A DNA stretch of 64,000 nt, taken from assembly GCA_029262115.1 (NCBI GenBank), contig JAJCZZ010000049.1, forward strand, positions 1 through 64,000, read 5' to 3'. Under the pieces are notes generated by a model. It was not told the origin of the DNA. It did no database searches and was given only the letters and a program-made list of their open reading frames with translations. This document shows, piece after piece, positions 21,046-29,045 of the stretch (within the stretch, counting starts at the first letter, position 1; every line of letters starts with the position of its first letter). The position numbers and the translations under genes were made by a program. The stretch is from Gemmatimonadota bacterium. GTDB taxonomy: Bacteria > Gemmatimonadota > Gemmatimonadetes > Longimicrobiales > Gaopeijiaceae.

Positions 21046-21569
21046 GGATCATTGCCGGTCAGTGGGGAGGGCGCCGACTGCGTCCCCTCAAGGGGCGCGA
21101 TGTACGACCCACGACGGACCGGGTCCGCGAGGCGTGGATGTCCGCGCTTGGCGGGTCGCTGGCCGGTCGGAGCGTGCTCGACCTCTTTTCCGGGTCCGGA
21201 GCGCTCGCGCTGGAGGCGGCGAGTCGGGGAGCAGACCCCGTCGTCGCGGTGGAGCGGGCGCGCTCATCGGTGGCCATCATCAGGACGAACGTCGCGACCC
21301 TGGGAGCGACGGACATCGTTCGGGTCGTGGAGGATGATGCCTTCCGTTTCCTGGATCGGCACGGAGGGCCCGCGTTCGACGTCGCGTTGGCCGACCCGCC
21401 CTACGGAACCGGGCTTGCTCGGAGGTTGGTCGAGCGCTTCCTCGACGACCCGTTTGCACTCGAGCTCTGGGTCGAACATCCTTCGCGCGAAGCGCTGCCC
21501 GATGCCGAACGGAGACGGGAGCGACGGTACGGTGACACGACGCTGACAACCTATCTGGGCGATCCATGA
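21042..21569 (+). CDS. rsmD: 16S rRNA (guanine966-N2)-methyltransferase RsmD
   Basis: Methylates G966 of 16S rRNA using SAM. The 175-residue protein begins with the family signature MRIIAGQWGGRRL, has the SAM loop VLDLFSGSGALALEA and the catalytic DPPYGTG motif. The ATG at 21042 overlaps the recJ stop; although the frame is open to 20613, that part is a shadow of recJ. The following coaD overlaps by 4 bp, a very widespread rsmD-coaD pairing. Confidence 0.95.
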   Translation: MRIIAGQWGGRRLRPLKGRDVRPTTDRVREAWMSALGGSLAGRSVLDLFSGSGALALEAASRGADPVVAVERARSSVAIIRTNVATLGATDIVRVVEDDAFRFLDRHGGPAFDVALADPPYGTGLARRLVERFLDDPFALELWVEHPSREALPDAERRRERRYGDTTLTTYLGDP

Positions 21570-22069
21570 GCAGAAACGGCCACACTATCGCGATTTATCC
21601 CGGCTCGTTCGACCCGATCACGCGGGGACACGAGGACATCGCGCGCCGGGCCCTGAGGATCTGTGACTCCCTCGTCGTTGCCGTGGCACGAACGGCAACG
21701 CACGTGAAGAGCGGGCTGTTCTCGGTCGAAGAACGGGTGGCGCTACTGGAAGAGGTCTTCGCCGACGAACCTCGGATTTCGTCGGTTTCGTTCGAAGGAC
21801 TCCTCGTCGACTTCGCGAAGGAGTCTGGTGCGAACGTCGCCGTGCGCGGGCTGCGCGCGGTCTCCGACTTCGAGTACGAGTTCCAGATGGCACAGATGAA
21901 CCAGGAATTGTGGTCGGACTTCGAGACGGTCTTCCTGGCGCCCGAGGTCGATTATTCGTTCGTGTCGTCTTCCCTGGTGCGTCAGGTGGCGTCGCTCGGA
22001 GGCGAGATCGGGCGGTTCGTGTCACCGGCGGTATCCAGAGCGCTTCGGGAGAAGCTCAGCGGACCGTGA
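21566..22069 (+). CDS. coaD: phosphopantetheine adenylyltransferase
   Basis: Catalyses the reversible transfer of AMP from ATP to 4'-phosphopantetheine, the fourth step of coenzyme A synthesis. The 167-residue nucleotidyltransferase shows [15 protein letters not shown] with the family's GH pair, the [16 protein letters not shown] segment and the C-terminal [13 protein letters not shown] motif. It overlaps rsmD upstream and pta downstream by 4 bp each, linking CoA synthesis with acetyl-CoA metabolism. Confidence 0.96.
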   Translation: MSRNGHTIAIYPGSFDPITRGHEDIARRALRICDSLVVAVARTATHVKSGLFSVEERVALLEEVFADEPRISSVSFEGLLVDFAKESGANVAVRGLRAVSDFEYEFQMAQMNQELWSDFETVFLAPEVDYSFVSSSLVRQVASLGGEIGRFVSPAVSRALREKLSGP

Positions 22070-23079
22070 GCACCCCTTCGTTTCTGACCGGGGTCCGGAC
22101 TCGTGCGGCGGCCTCGCGGCGGTCCATCGTGCTGCCGGAGGGCCGTGAGGCCCGCGTTCACGAAGCGGTGCGAACCATCCAGGATCAGGGGCTGGCTCGT
22201 CCCGTGGTCCTCGGCCCGATCGACGAAGTGATGGCCGGGCTGAAAGCGGCAGGGGCGGTGTCCGACGGCGTGACCGTGCTGGACTCCGCCGAGCCGGAGC
22301 GGGTGGATCGGTATGCTCGACTCTTCGCTGGCCTCAAGGCCGGACGAGGCATCGGCGACTCCGACCGACGGTGGGCCGTTTCCGATCCGCTGCTACAGGC
22401 GGCTCTCATGGTCCGTTCGGGCGAAGTGGACGGTTCGGTGGCAGGTTGTGTCCGCACGACCGGCGACGTGGTGGTTGCGGCGTTGTGGGGTGTGGGCACG
22501 GCCCCGGGAATCCGGACCGTCAGCTCGGCATTCTACATGGTGCTTCCCGAGCAGCCCGGGCGGGCGTCGTCCGTTCTTACATTCGCCGACGCCGGCGTCA
22601 TTCCCGACCCGAGTGCCGAGCAACTCGCCGATATCGCGGTCGCGGCGGTCCATGCCCGCCGAAAGGTGGTCGGAGATGAGCCAAGAGTGGCGTTTTTATC
22701 CTACTCGAGCCACGGATCGGCGTCCGGGCCGTCGGTGAGCAAGGTAGCGGACGCGTTCTCACGTTTTCGCGACCTGATGCCGGAAATCGTGGCGGATGGG
22801 GAACTTCAGGCGGATGCCGCGCTCGATCCGGGCGTCGCGGCACGAAAAGTGCCTCAGTCCCCCCTGTCGGGAAGCGCGAACGTGCTGGTGTTTCCGGACC
22901 TCGACGCGGCCAACATCGCCTACAAGCTGGTTCAGTACCTCGGTGGTGCCGTCGCGCTCGGTCCGATTCTCCAGGGCCTCGCCGCTCCGTGCAATGATCT
23001 GTCGCGCGGAGCGATGTCGACCGACATCGTGGACGTAGCATGTATCACTGCGCTTCTGGCAGGCCGCAGTGCATCTTGA
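22066..23079 (+). CDS. pta: phosphate acetyltransferase
   Basis: Interconverts acetyl-CoA and acetyl phosphate. The GTG at 22066 overlaps the coaD stop and gives 337 residues, the length of the single-domain Pta form. Conserved parts include [17 protein letters not shown] at the N terminus, the [10 protein letters not shown] core, [12 protein letters not shown], and the C-terminal [17 protein letters not shown] and [17 protein letters not shown]. No acetate kinase gene is adjacent, so the acetyl phosphate may be used or made elsewhere. It ends about 117 bp before the STAS gene. Confidence 0.92.
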   Translation: MSTPSFLTGVRTRAAASRRSIVLPEGREARVHEAVRTIQDQGLARPVVLGPIDEVMAGLKAAGAVSDGVTVLDSAEPERVDRYARLFAGLKAGRGIGDSDRRWAVSDPLLQAALMVRSGEVDGSVAGCVRTTGDVVVAALWGVGTAPGIRTVSSAFYMVLPEQPGRASSVLTFADAGVIPDPSAEQLADIAVAAVHARRKVVGDEPRVAFLSYSSHGSASGPSVSKVADAFSRFRDLMPEIVADGELQADAALDPGVAARKVPQSPLSGSANVLVFPDLDAANIAYKLVQYLGGAVALGPILQGLAAPCNDLSRGAMSTDIVDVACITALLAGRSAS

Positions 23080-23196
23080 ATCCGTCGAACGTCGCGTCTT
23101 GTGGCGCTTGTCGGCTTCTTTTTACCTTTCGTACCAGTCCTCATCCGACCAGGCCCCAGACCTGGCGGTCGACTCAAGAAATTCGGAGCAACATCC

Positions 23197-23529
23197 ATGG
23201 GCTTTCAGGTATCTGAGAACGGTGAAATCACCCTCGTCGAAGTGGAGGGGCAGCTCATCGTCGGGAACCGGCAGGAGCTGAAGCAGAAGGTCCTCGAGCG
23301 TCTGGAGGGCGGAGACCGGAAGTTCGTCGTTGATTTCGCCAAGACCGGCTACATCGACTCGTCGGGTCTCGGCGTACTCGTGAGCCTCTCCAAGAAGATC
23401 CGTGAGCAGGGCGGCGAACTCCGCCTGTCGAGCCTCAATGAGGATCTGCGCACGCTGTTCGAGTTGACCAAGCTCGACACTTTGTTCCGGATCACGGACG
23501 ACAAAGAACAGGCGATGGACGGGTTCTGA
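23197..23529 (+). CDS. STAS-domain anti-sigma factor antagonist
   Basis: A 110-residue STAS protein of the SpoIIAA/RsbV type. It carries the phosphorylatable serine context YIDSSGLGVLVSLSKK at mid-protein and the typical Val-rich strands before it. In partner switching, the unphosphorylated form binds the anti-sigma kinase and frees the sigma factor; the kinase of the next gene phosphorylates it. ATG 23197 has GGAG nine bases upstream; the longer open frame from 23101 is hydrophobic and unlike the family. Two genes for kinase and phosphatase follow. A weak promoter-like pair, TTGTGG (23099) and TACCTT (23123), precedes it. Confidence 0.9.
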   Translation: MGFQVSENGEITLVEVEGQLIVGNRQELKQKVLERLEGGDRKFVVDFAKTGYIDSSGLGVLVSLSKKIREQGGELRLSSLNEDLRTLFELTKLDTLFRITDDKEQAMDGF

Positions 23530-23585
23530 GACAGGATGGGTCCATCAGGTTCGCCCTCCCGTTCCAACCGAACCCGGCCTGAACA

Positions 23586-24026
23586 ATGAAAAACGAACTG
23601 GTACTCGAGCTTCCGACCGACATTCGATCCATCGAGCCTGCCGTCCAGTACGTCGTGGATCACTGTCCCAACTGTCCGACCAACAGTGGCAAGGTGAATC
23701 TGAACTTCAGGGTCGGCCTTACCGAGGCGTTGGCCAATGCCATGCTGTACGGCAACGGGCACGATCCGGACAAGTGCGTCACCGTTGAAGTTTGCCTGAC
23801 CGAGACACGCATCGAAGCGTGTGTGACGGACCAGGGGGAGGGCTTCAACCCGGGCGCCGTCCCGGACCCGACTTCGGACGAAAACCTCGCGAAGGGGGGC
23901 GGGCGCGGACTGTACTTGATGCGACGTCTCCTCGACGAGGTCTGCTACAACGAGCGTGGCAACCAGGTGAAGCTGGTCCTCAACTTCGATTCGGATGTCC
24001 CGCTGGAGGGCGGCGCCCAGGCGTGA
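23586..24026 (+). CDS. anti-sigma factor serine kinase (RsbW/SpoIIAB-like)
   Basis: GHKL-type ATPase of 146 residues expected to bind a sigma factor and phosphorylate the STAS protein encoded just upstream. The N box EALANAMLYGN, the G1 box VTDQGEGFNP and the G2 box GGRGLYLMRRL are all intact. An unusual CPNC pair (C27 and C30) lies in the N-terminal part, ahead of the N box; such a pair could form a disulfide or bind metal, though this is not shown. The stop overlaps the GTG of the phosphatase gene. No sigma factor gene lies nearby, so the target is encoded elsewhere. Confidence 0.9.
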   Translation: MKNELVLELPTDIRSIEPAVQYVVDHCPNCPTNSGKVNLNFRVGLTEALANAMLYGNGHDPDKCVTVEVCLTETRIEACVTDQGEGFNPGAVPDPTSDENLAKGGGRGLYLMRRLLDEVCYNERGNQVKLVLNFDSDVPLEGGAQA

Positions 24027-25618
24027 CCCCACTCGAGGGGCGTGTGGCAGAGCCATTGCCGTCACCGGTGGAGAGCACGCTGCACGACTTCGAGAGCGCG
24101 TTCGGGATCTGGGTTCGCCTGTGTAGACCGGGGCTTGAGGCTGACGCGAGTTCCGAGGTGGATCTCGCTCAGTGTGAGATCGTCTACGAGTCAGACTCTG
24201 CCCCCGGGGGCCGGGGGGCCGCGACCGCCACGGTCACACCGCGGGACGGACCGCCGCTCATCCTGGAGGTTTCCGGGCTCGAGGGCGTGAGTCCGGAGGC
24301 TCTGTCTGGAGTCCTGGCGTCGGCGTTGGATCGAGCCTTCGAAGCGGCACGAGAGGTGCGCTTCTTCACGTTCGAGCTGTCGGAGCGGTACGAGGAGATC
24401 AACCTCCTCTACTCGATCTCCGAGACGTTGGGCTCGATCCTCGGGCTCGACGAAGCCGCCGCCGTGATCCTCCAGGAGGTCTGTGACGTTCTCGGTGCTC
24501 GCCGCGGATCGCTGTGGACCCATAGCCCCGAGCGTAACGAGTTGGACCTGACCGCGTCGGTGGGCCAGGACGGGATGGAGGGTCCGCTTTCGGTCGACGA
24601 TCCCGACACGCTGACCGCCACGGTTTTCCGTGAGGGTCGGTCGGTCATCGCCACGCGGAAGTCGAGTGGCGAAGATGCCGAGGGCGATGCGGAGGGTGAG
24701 TCGTTCCTCTCGGTTCCCATCCGCTACACGCCGCCAGCAGGGGAGTCACGGACGGTCGGCGTCGTCAATCTGATCGGACGCGGGGAGGGCGAACGGTTCA
24801 GCGCCGCCGATCAGAAGCTCCTGTCCGCCATCGCCTCCCAGATCGGTGCCGCTCTCGAGAACAACCGGCTCATCCAGGAGAGCCTGTCGAAGGAGCGGAT
24901 GGCCAAGGAGATGGAGCTCGCCCACGATCTCCAGATGAAGCTCCTCCCGGACCTCGCGAGGTTCGACGGCGCCGAGGCGGCCGGCCAGGTTTCTCCGGCC
25001 GAGCAGGTGGGGGGGGACTTCTATCAGCTCTTCAAGCTTGCCGACGGCAAGGTGGGCGTGATGCTGGGCGATGTCTCGTCGCACGGCTTTCCGTCGGCGC
25101 TGATCATGACGCTCGCGATGAGCGCGGCCGGCATCTACGCCCGTGAGCACGATTCTCCGGCACGCGTTCTCAGCGAGCTGGACAAGGCTCTTCGCGACGA
25201 GTTGGAAACCACGGAGATGTTCATCACCGCGTTCTACTGCGTCGTCGACCCTGCTTCGGGGACGCTGACCTACTCGAATGCGGGCCATCCTCATGCGTTC
25301 ACGGTCCGCCCCGACGGCCAGATGGACCGACTGTCGGCCACCGACCCGCCGGTCGGGTTCGCGGTGCCCGACTCCTACGAACAGCGTCAGGTCGCGTGGG
25401 AGACGGGGGCGGATCTTCTTCTGCTCTTCACGGACGGCCTCTCGGACACGCTGTCCAGCGGCGATGACAACGACGGGGAGGATCGTGTCCTCGAGACGGT
25501 TCGCACATGCCGGGGCTGTGCGGTCGGCGACATCGTCGACGAACTCTTCGCGCTCGAACTCGGTGTTGACTCCCCGATCCACGCGGATGATCGCACGGCG
25601 CTGCTCCTCAGGCTGTGA
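24023..25618 (+). CDS. GAF-PP2C (SpoIIE/RsbU-type) serine phosphatase
   Basis: Phosphatase that would dephosphorylate the STAS antagonist and so release the sigma factor. GTG 24023 overlaps the kinase stop, giving 531 residues. An N-terminal region of about 120 residues of unknown type is followed by a GAF domain (about 125-280, beginning NLLYSISETLGSILGLDEAA), a linker helix and the SpoIIE/PP2C domain (about 310-530) with ELAHDLQMKLLP, GGDFYQLF, GDVSSHGFPSAL and NAGHPHAF motifs. Metal-binding Asp residues of the DVSSHG and FTDGLSD motifs are present. The signal sensed by the GAF domain is unknown. Confidence 0.9.
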   Translation: MTPLEGRVAEPLPSPVESTLHDFESAFGIWVRLCRPGLEADASSEVDLAQCEIVYESDSAPGGRGAATATVTPRDGPPLILEVSGLEGVSPEALSGVLASALDRAFEAAREVRFFTFELSERYEEINLLYSISETLGSILGLDEAAAVILQEVCDVLGARRGSLWTHSPERNELDLTASVGQDGMEGPLSVDDPDTLTATVFREGRSVIATRKSSGEDAEGDAEGESFLSVPIRYTPPAGESRTVGVVNLIGRGEGERFSAADQKLLSAIASQIGAALENNRLIQESLSKERMAKEMELAHDLQMKLLPDLARFDGAEAAGQVSPAEQVGGDFYQLFKLADGKVGVMLGDVSSHGFPSALIMTLAMSAAGIYAREHDSPARVLSELDKALRDELETTEMFITAFYCVVDPASGTLTYSNAGHPHAFTVRPDGQMDRLSATDPPVGFAVPDSYEQRQVAWETGADLLLLFTDGLSDTLSSGDDNDGEDRVLETVRTCRGCAVGDIVDELFALELGVDSPIHADDRTALLLRL

Positions 25619-26436
25619 CGACCGGCGGCCCCGGTGAGAATCGCCACCGGGCCAAGCGCTCGCTGGGACAGAACTTCCTCATCGATGCGAATCTCCAGCG
25701 CAAGATCGTCCGGGCCGTTGCGGCCGATCGGGACGATGTACTGGTAGAGATCGGGCCCGGGCGCGGAGCGCTCACCCGCCATTTGATCGGCCGAACGCGG
25801 CGCTTGGTCCTCATCGAGTTGGACGACCTTCTAGCGGCTCGGCTCCAGGACCAGTACGGCGACCGAGCCGATGTCGACGTCATCCACGCCGATGTCCTCG
25901 CGACGGACGTCATGGCCCTGAGTGAGCCCGGCGCGCGCACTCACGTCGTGGGGAACATCCCCTACAACATCACCACGCCGATCCTCTTCCATCTCCTGAG
26001 CCGTCCGCGCCCGGCGGACATCGTCCTCATGGTTCAGCTCGAGGTTGCCCAGCGAATCGTTGCGGCCAGCGGTACCCGAGAGTACGGAGCGCTCGCCGTG
26101 GGAGTGCAGAGCGTGGCGGAGGTCGACCTGCTATTTCGAGTACGTCGTGGCGCCTTCCGACCGGTGCCCCGGGTCGACTCCGCCGTTGTTCGGGTTACGC
26201 CCCGGAGCCCCTGCCAGCTGACCCCGGAGGAGGAGGCGCGCCTCCGCAACCTCGTGCGCGCGCTGTTTCAGTGGAGGCGGAAGCAGTTGGCCAAGACGCT
26301 TCGAGACCATCCGGATCTCGGACTGGATCGCGACGAAGTGGAGGCGGTGGCGGCGGCGGTCGGCTTCGACCCCTCCGATCGCCCGGAAAATCTCTCTCCG
26401 GAAGCGTTCATCAGGCTGGCAAGCGCGTTGCCCTGA
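25615..26436 (+). CDS. rsmA: 16S rRNA dimethyladenosine transferase RsmA (KsgA)
   Basis: Dimethylates A1518 and A1519 of 16S rRNA in late 30S assembly. The 273-residue protein shows KRSLGQNFLID near the start, the SAM loop EIGPGRGALT, the catalytic NIPYNIT, and the C-terminal helical domain with FQWRRKQLAKTL. GTG 25615 overlaps the phosphatase stop, so it is co-transcribed with the partner-switching genes although functionally unrelated. The rex promoter begins within the end of this gene. Confidence 0.96.
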   Translation: MTTGGPGENRHRAKRSLGQNFLIDANLQRKIVRAVAADRDDVLVEIGPGRGALTRHLIGRTRRLVLIELDDLLAARLQDQYGDRADVDVIHADVLATDVMALSEPGARTHVVGNIPYNITTPILFHLLSRPRPADIVLMVQLEVAQRIVAASGTREYGALAVGVQSVAEVDLLFRVRRGAFRPVPRVDSAVVRVTPRSPCQLTPEEEARLRNLVRALFQWRRKQLAKTLRDHPDLGLDRDEVEAVAAAVGFDPSDRPENLSPEAFIRLASALP

Positions 26437-26456
26437 CCCGGGGCCCGCTCTACATT
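26428..26456 (+). promoter_or_regulatory. promoter of rex
   Basis: TTGCCC at 26428-26433 and TACATT at 26451-26456 are 17 bases apart, a good vegetative promoter. The -35 lies inside the last codons of rsmA. The Rex operator starts within the last base of the -10 hexamer, so repressor binding would block polymerase. Assigned by eye; a transcription start near 26463 is predicted. Confidence 0.55.
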
Positions 26457-26473
26457 TGTGAAGCTTTTCACAA
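26456..26473 (+). promoter_or_regulatory. Rex operator (autoregulatory site)
   Basis: The sequence TTGTGAAGCTTTTCACAA has perfectly complementary 7-bp arms (TTGTGAA and TTCACAA) around four bases. This matches the known Rex operator pattern TTGTGA-N6-TCACAA. It lies 67 bases before the rex GTG and touches the -10 hexamer, so Rex very likely represses its own gene, with relief when NADH rises. I saw no second site of this quality in the window. Confidence 0.88.
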
Positions 26474-26540
26474 GCTTTCAGCACCTGCCCTGACAGGGTT
26501 TTCGGGTGCCCAGCCTCCTCCTTTCGCTCTGCGCGACCAC

Positions 26541-27176
26541 GTGTCCCGACGTATCTCCGATTCGACCGTCCGAAGGCTCTCGCACTATCTCCGGGCCTTG
26601 GAGGAGTTGGAGGGACGCCACGCGACCACGGTATCGAGCGACCAACTCGCCGCGAGAGGGGGGACGACCGCGGCCCAGGTGCGGAAGGACCTGTCCCACT
26701 TTGGATCCTTCGGGAAGCGGGGTCTCGGGTACTCGGTTGCCGAACTCGCGGGCCGACTGCGTCGGATCCTCGGTGTGGACCGCCACTGGAAGGTGGCGCT
26801 CGTCGGAGCGGGTCGCATCGGCTCGGCCCTGTTCGAGTACCCCGACTTCGCTGCCCGCGGCTTCCGGTTGGTGGCGGTTCTCGACCGGGACCCCGCCAAG
26901 GTGGGGCGAGTGTGGGGCCCGGTGACCATCAGCGATATCTCGGAGTTGGAGCGGGTTGTCGGTGAGCGCGACATCGACTTGATGATCCTGGCGGTACCGG
27001 GTGACGCCGCCCAGGCCATCGCGGAGCGGGCCGTGGCGGCGGGGGCGCGTGGACTTCTCAACTTCGCGCCGACCCAACTGAGGGTCGCTGACGACGTACC
27101 CGTCACGAATGTGAATCTCGTGATGGAAATGGAGGCGCTCTCCTTCGCGCTCACGAAGGACCAAACTGCGTCGTGA
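26541..27176 (+). CDS. rex: redox-sensing transcriptional repressor Rex
   Basis: Rex senses the NADH/NAD+ ratio and represses fermentation and respiration genes when NADH is low. The GTG at 26541 gives 211 residues, the usual size. The N-terminal winged helix (about 1-80) contains SSDQLAARGGTTAAQVRKDLSHFG, and the C-terminal Rossmann domain has the NADH loop GAGRIG at 89-94, with the swapped C-terminal helix at the end. The frame is open upstream to 26271 but covers rsmA and the operator. Its own operator and promoter lie just upstream. The stop overlaps the exonuclease GTG. Confidence 0.95.
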   Translation: MSRRISDSTVRRLSHYLRALEELEGRHATTVSSDQLAARGGTTAAQVRKDLSHFGSFGKRGLGYSVAELAGRLRRILGVDRHWKVALVGAGRIGSALFEYPDFAARGFRLVAVLDRDPAKVGRVWGPVTISDISELERVVGERDIDLMILAVPGDAAQAIAERAVAAGARGLLNFAPTQLRVADDVPVTNVNLVMEMEALSFALTKDQTAS

Positions 27177-28018
27177 CCCGCGGCGCGCCCACCTCGCTCG
27201 TTCGTCGCGCGGCGTTGCGCCTCCAGGAAGGTCCGCTCCACACCCACGATCTGGCCCGAGAGGTGTTCGGCCTTTCCGGGTACCCCGGGGCCGCGGCTTC
27301 GGCGGTGTTCCATCTACTCGGGAGTGACAGCCGCTTTCAGGTCGACCGCACCGGCACATGGAGTCTCGACCCCGATCGCCATCCCTTGGGGACTCCGCTG
27401 CGGGACCTGTCGTTTGCCGTGGTCGACGTCGAAACGACCGGCGGAGGGCGGGGAGTCGGGCATCGAATCATCGAGTTCGCGGTTGTCGAGGTGCGCGGCG
27501 GCGAGATCGTGGACGAGTATCAGACGCTCGTGAACCCCGGGCGATCGATTCCGTTCGGCGTCGTCTCTCTGACCGGGATCCACGACGGGATGGTCTCCGG
27601 TGCACCCCACTTCGAGCATGTCGCCGACGAGATCCAGTCCCGACTGGATGGTCGTGTGTTCGTGGCCCACAACGTCGCGTTCGATTGGCGCTTCGTGTCA
27701 ATGGAACTCATCGGCGCGCTGGGTGATGCGCCGGACGTGCCCCGGCTCTGCACCGTGCGGATGGCCCGACGGCTCGTACGGGGTCTGCGGCGACGGAACC
27801 TCGACGAACTGTCGCGACACTACGGGGTGAAGATCCACGCTCGCCATCGCGCCCATGGCGACGCGCTCGCTACCGCGAGGATTCTTCTTCGGCTCCTGGA
27901 CGAGGCGGCAGGCGAGGGCCTGGACGACCTCGAGTCGCTCATGGGGTACCTCGCTCGGCGCCGCCGTCCCCGACCCGATCCAAATCAGACCGTACTGGCC
28001 CTGGAGGTCGACCCATGA
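27173..28018 (+). CDS. DEDDh 3'-5' exonuclease with N-terminal winged helix (DnaQ-like)
   Basis: Exonuclease of the PolC/DnaQ epsilon type, 281 residues. Residues 1-70 look like a winged-helix domain (ARRLQEG-like start, AVFHLLGSDSRFQVDRTGTW at the end), and the DEDDh domain follows with D85 and E87 in VVDVETTGGG, the second motif in VFVAHNVAFDWRF and the final HRAHGDALAT motif. It may proofread or process DNA or RNA ends; the substrate is unknown. The gene is coupled by GTGA to rex and by ATGA to the metallo-hydrolase, so it is probably under Rex control by position. Confidence 0.85.
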   Translation: MTRGAPTSLVRRAALRLQEGPLHTHDLAREVFGLSGYPGAAASAVFHLLGSDSRFQVDRTGTWSLDPDRHPLGTPLRDLSFAVVDVETTGGGRGVGHRIIEFAVVEVRGGEIVDEYQTLVNPGRSIPFGVVSLTGIHDGMVSGAPHFEHVADEIQSRLDGRVFVAHNVAFDWRFVSMELIGALGDAPDVPRLCTVRMARRLVRGLRRRNLDELSRHYGVKIHARHRAHGDALATARILLRLLDEAAGEGLDDLESLMGYLARRRRPRPDPNQTVLALEVDP

Positions 28019-28896
28019 GCCGCACAGTTTCGGAACTCCCGCTCGTTCGCTCGACCACCGTCGGTTCGATCCGGATGCATGCCGTGGAGGCTGGACTCCA
28101 GTGGCTCGACGGCGGGGCGATGTTCGGCGTCGTGCCCAAACCCCTGTGGGAACGGCGGATCCCCGCCGATGAACGGAACCGGATCCCCCTCGCGCTCCGC
28201 TGCCTGCTCGTGGAGGCGCCGGGCGCGCTCGTGCTCGTCGATACGGGCATCGGTGCCAAGGAGTCCGAGAAGTTCAAGGAGTTGTACGGAGTGGAGAACG
28301 CCGGATCCCCGACACGCCTCGAGGACGGCATCCGCGCCGCCGGGTTTCAGCCGGAGGACGTCGACATCGTGCTCAGCACGCACCTCCACTTCGATCACGC
28401 GGGCGGAAACACGGTCCGGCGGGACGACGGAGCGGTGGTGCCCGCCTTTCCGGGCGCTCGGTACGTTGTGCAGCGCGGGGAGTTCGAATTCGGTGACAGT
28501 CCGAACGAGCGGGTGCGCGCGAGCTACCTGCAGGACAACATCCAGCCGGTGGCCGACGCCGGTCTTTACGACTTCGTCGAAGGGGCCAGTGCCGTGACCG
28601 AGGGCGTGCGTGTCCTGCCGACCCCCGGCCACACGCCCCACCATCAGTCGGTGGTGATCGAGAGCGGGGGCGACACCGCGTGCTTTCTTGCCGACGTCTG
28701 CCCCACGACGGCACATCTACCCCTCCCGTGGATCATGGGGTACGACCTCGAACCGTTGGTGACCCTCGAGTCCAAGCGTTCGCTCTGGGAGCGGGCGCGG
28801 GCCGACTCGTGGCTCCTCGTGTTCGAGCACGACCCGGTCACACCCTGGGGCCGCCTGGACCCGGAGAGCCCCCGCCCGCGCCTGGTCGACGAATAG
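28015..28896 (+). CDS. metallo-beta-lactamase-fold hydrolase
   Basis: A 293-residue hydrolase with the binuclear zinc motif HLHFDH at residues 123-128, followed by a later His in PTPGHTPHHQSV and an Asp in ADVCPT, as in lactonase and glyoxalase II-like members. The N-terminal GAMFGVVPKPLW segment resembles the AttM/AiiA-like or quinone-dependent lactonase group, but the substrate is not predictable. It is the third gene of the rex operon and ends before a possible terminator. Cytoplasmic, with no signal peptide. Confidence 0.82.
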   Translation: MSRTVSELPLVRSTTVGSIRMHAVEAGLQWLDGGAMFGVVPKPLWERRIPADERNRIPLALRCLLVEAPGALVLVDTGIGAKESEKFKELYGVENAGSPTRLEDGIRAAGFQPEDVDIVLSTHLHFDHAGGNTVRRDDGAVVPAFPGARYVVQRGEFEFGDSPNERVRASYLQDNIQPVADAGLYDFVEGASAVTEGVRVLPTPGHTPHHQSVVIESGGDTACFLADVCPTTAHLPLPWIMGYDLEPLVTLESKRSLWERARADSWLLVFEHDPVTPWGRLDPESPRPRLVDE

Positions 28897-28913
28897 GAGA
28901 GAAGGACGGGAGC

Positions 28914-28960
28914 GGACGGCTTTTCGCACCGTGACCGTCCCACCCTTTCTTTCTATCTTA
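28914..28960 (+). terminator. possible terminator and promoter before the thiolase gene
   Basis: GGACGG (28914-28919) can pair with CCGTCC (28935-28940), followed by the T-rich stretch 28944-28959; the loop is long (15 bases), so the terminator is weak. In the same stretch GTGACC (28931-28936) and TATCTT (28954-28959) are 17 bases apart and could form the promoter of the thiolase-bioY operon. Both readings are tentative. Confidence 0.35.
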
Positions 28961-29045
28961 TCCGGGCTGGGGAGCGACCACTCCACAGCCGACTTCCGTG
29001 CCGTCTAGTCCGTGTCCCCATCTCGTCGCAAGGCCGAACGCGTCC

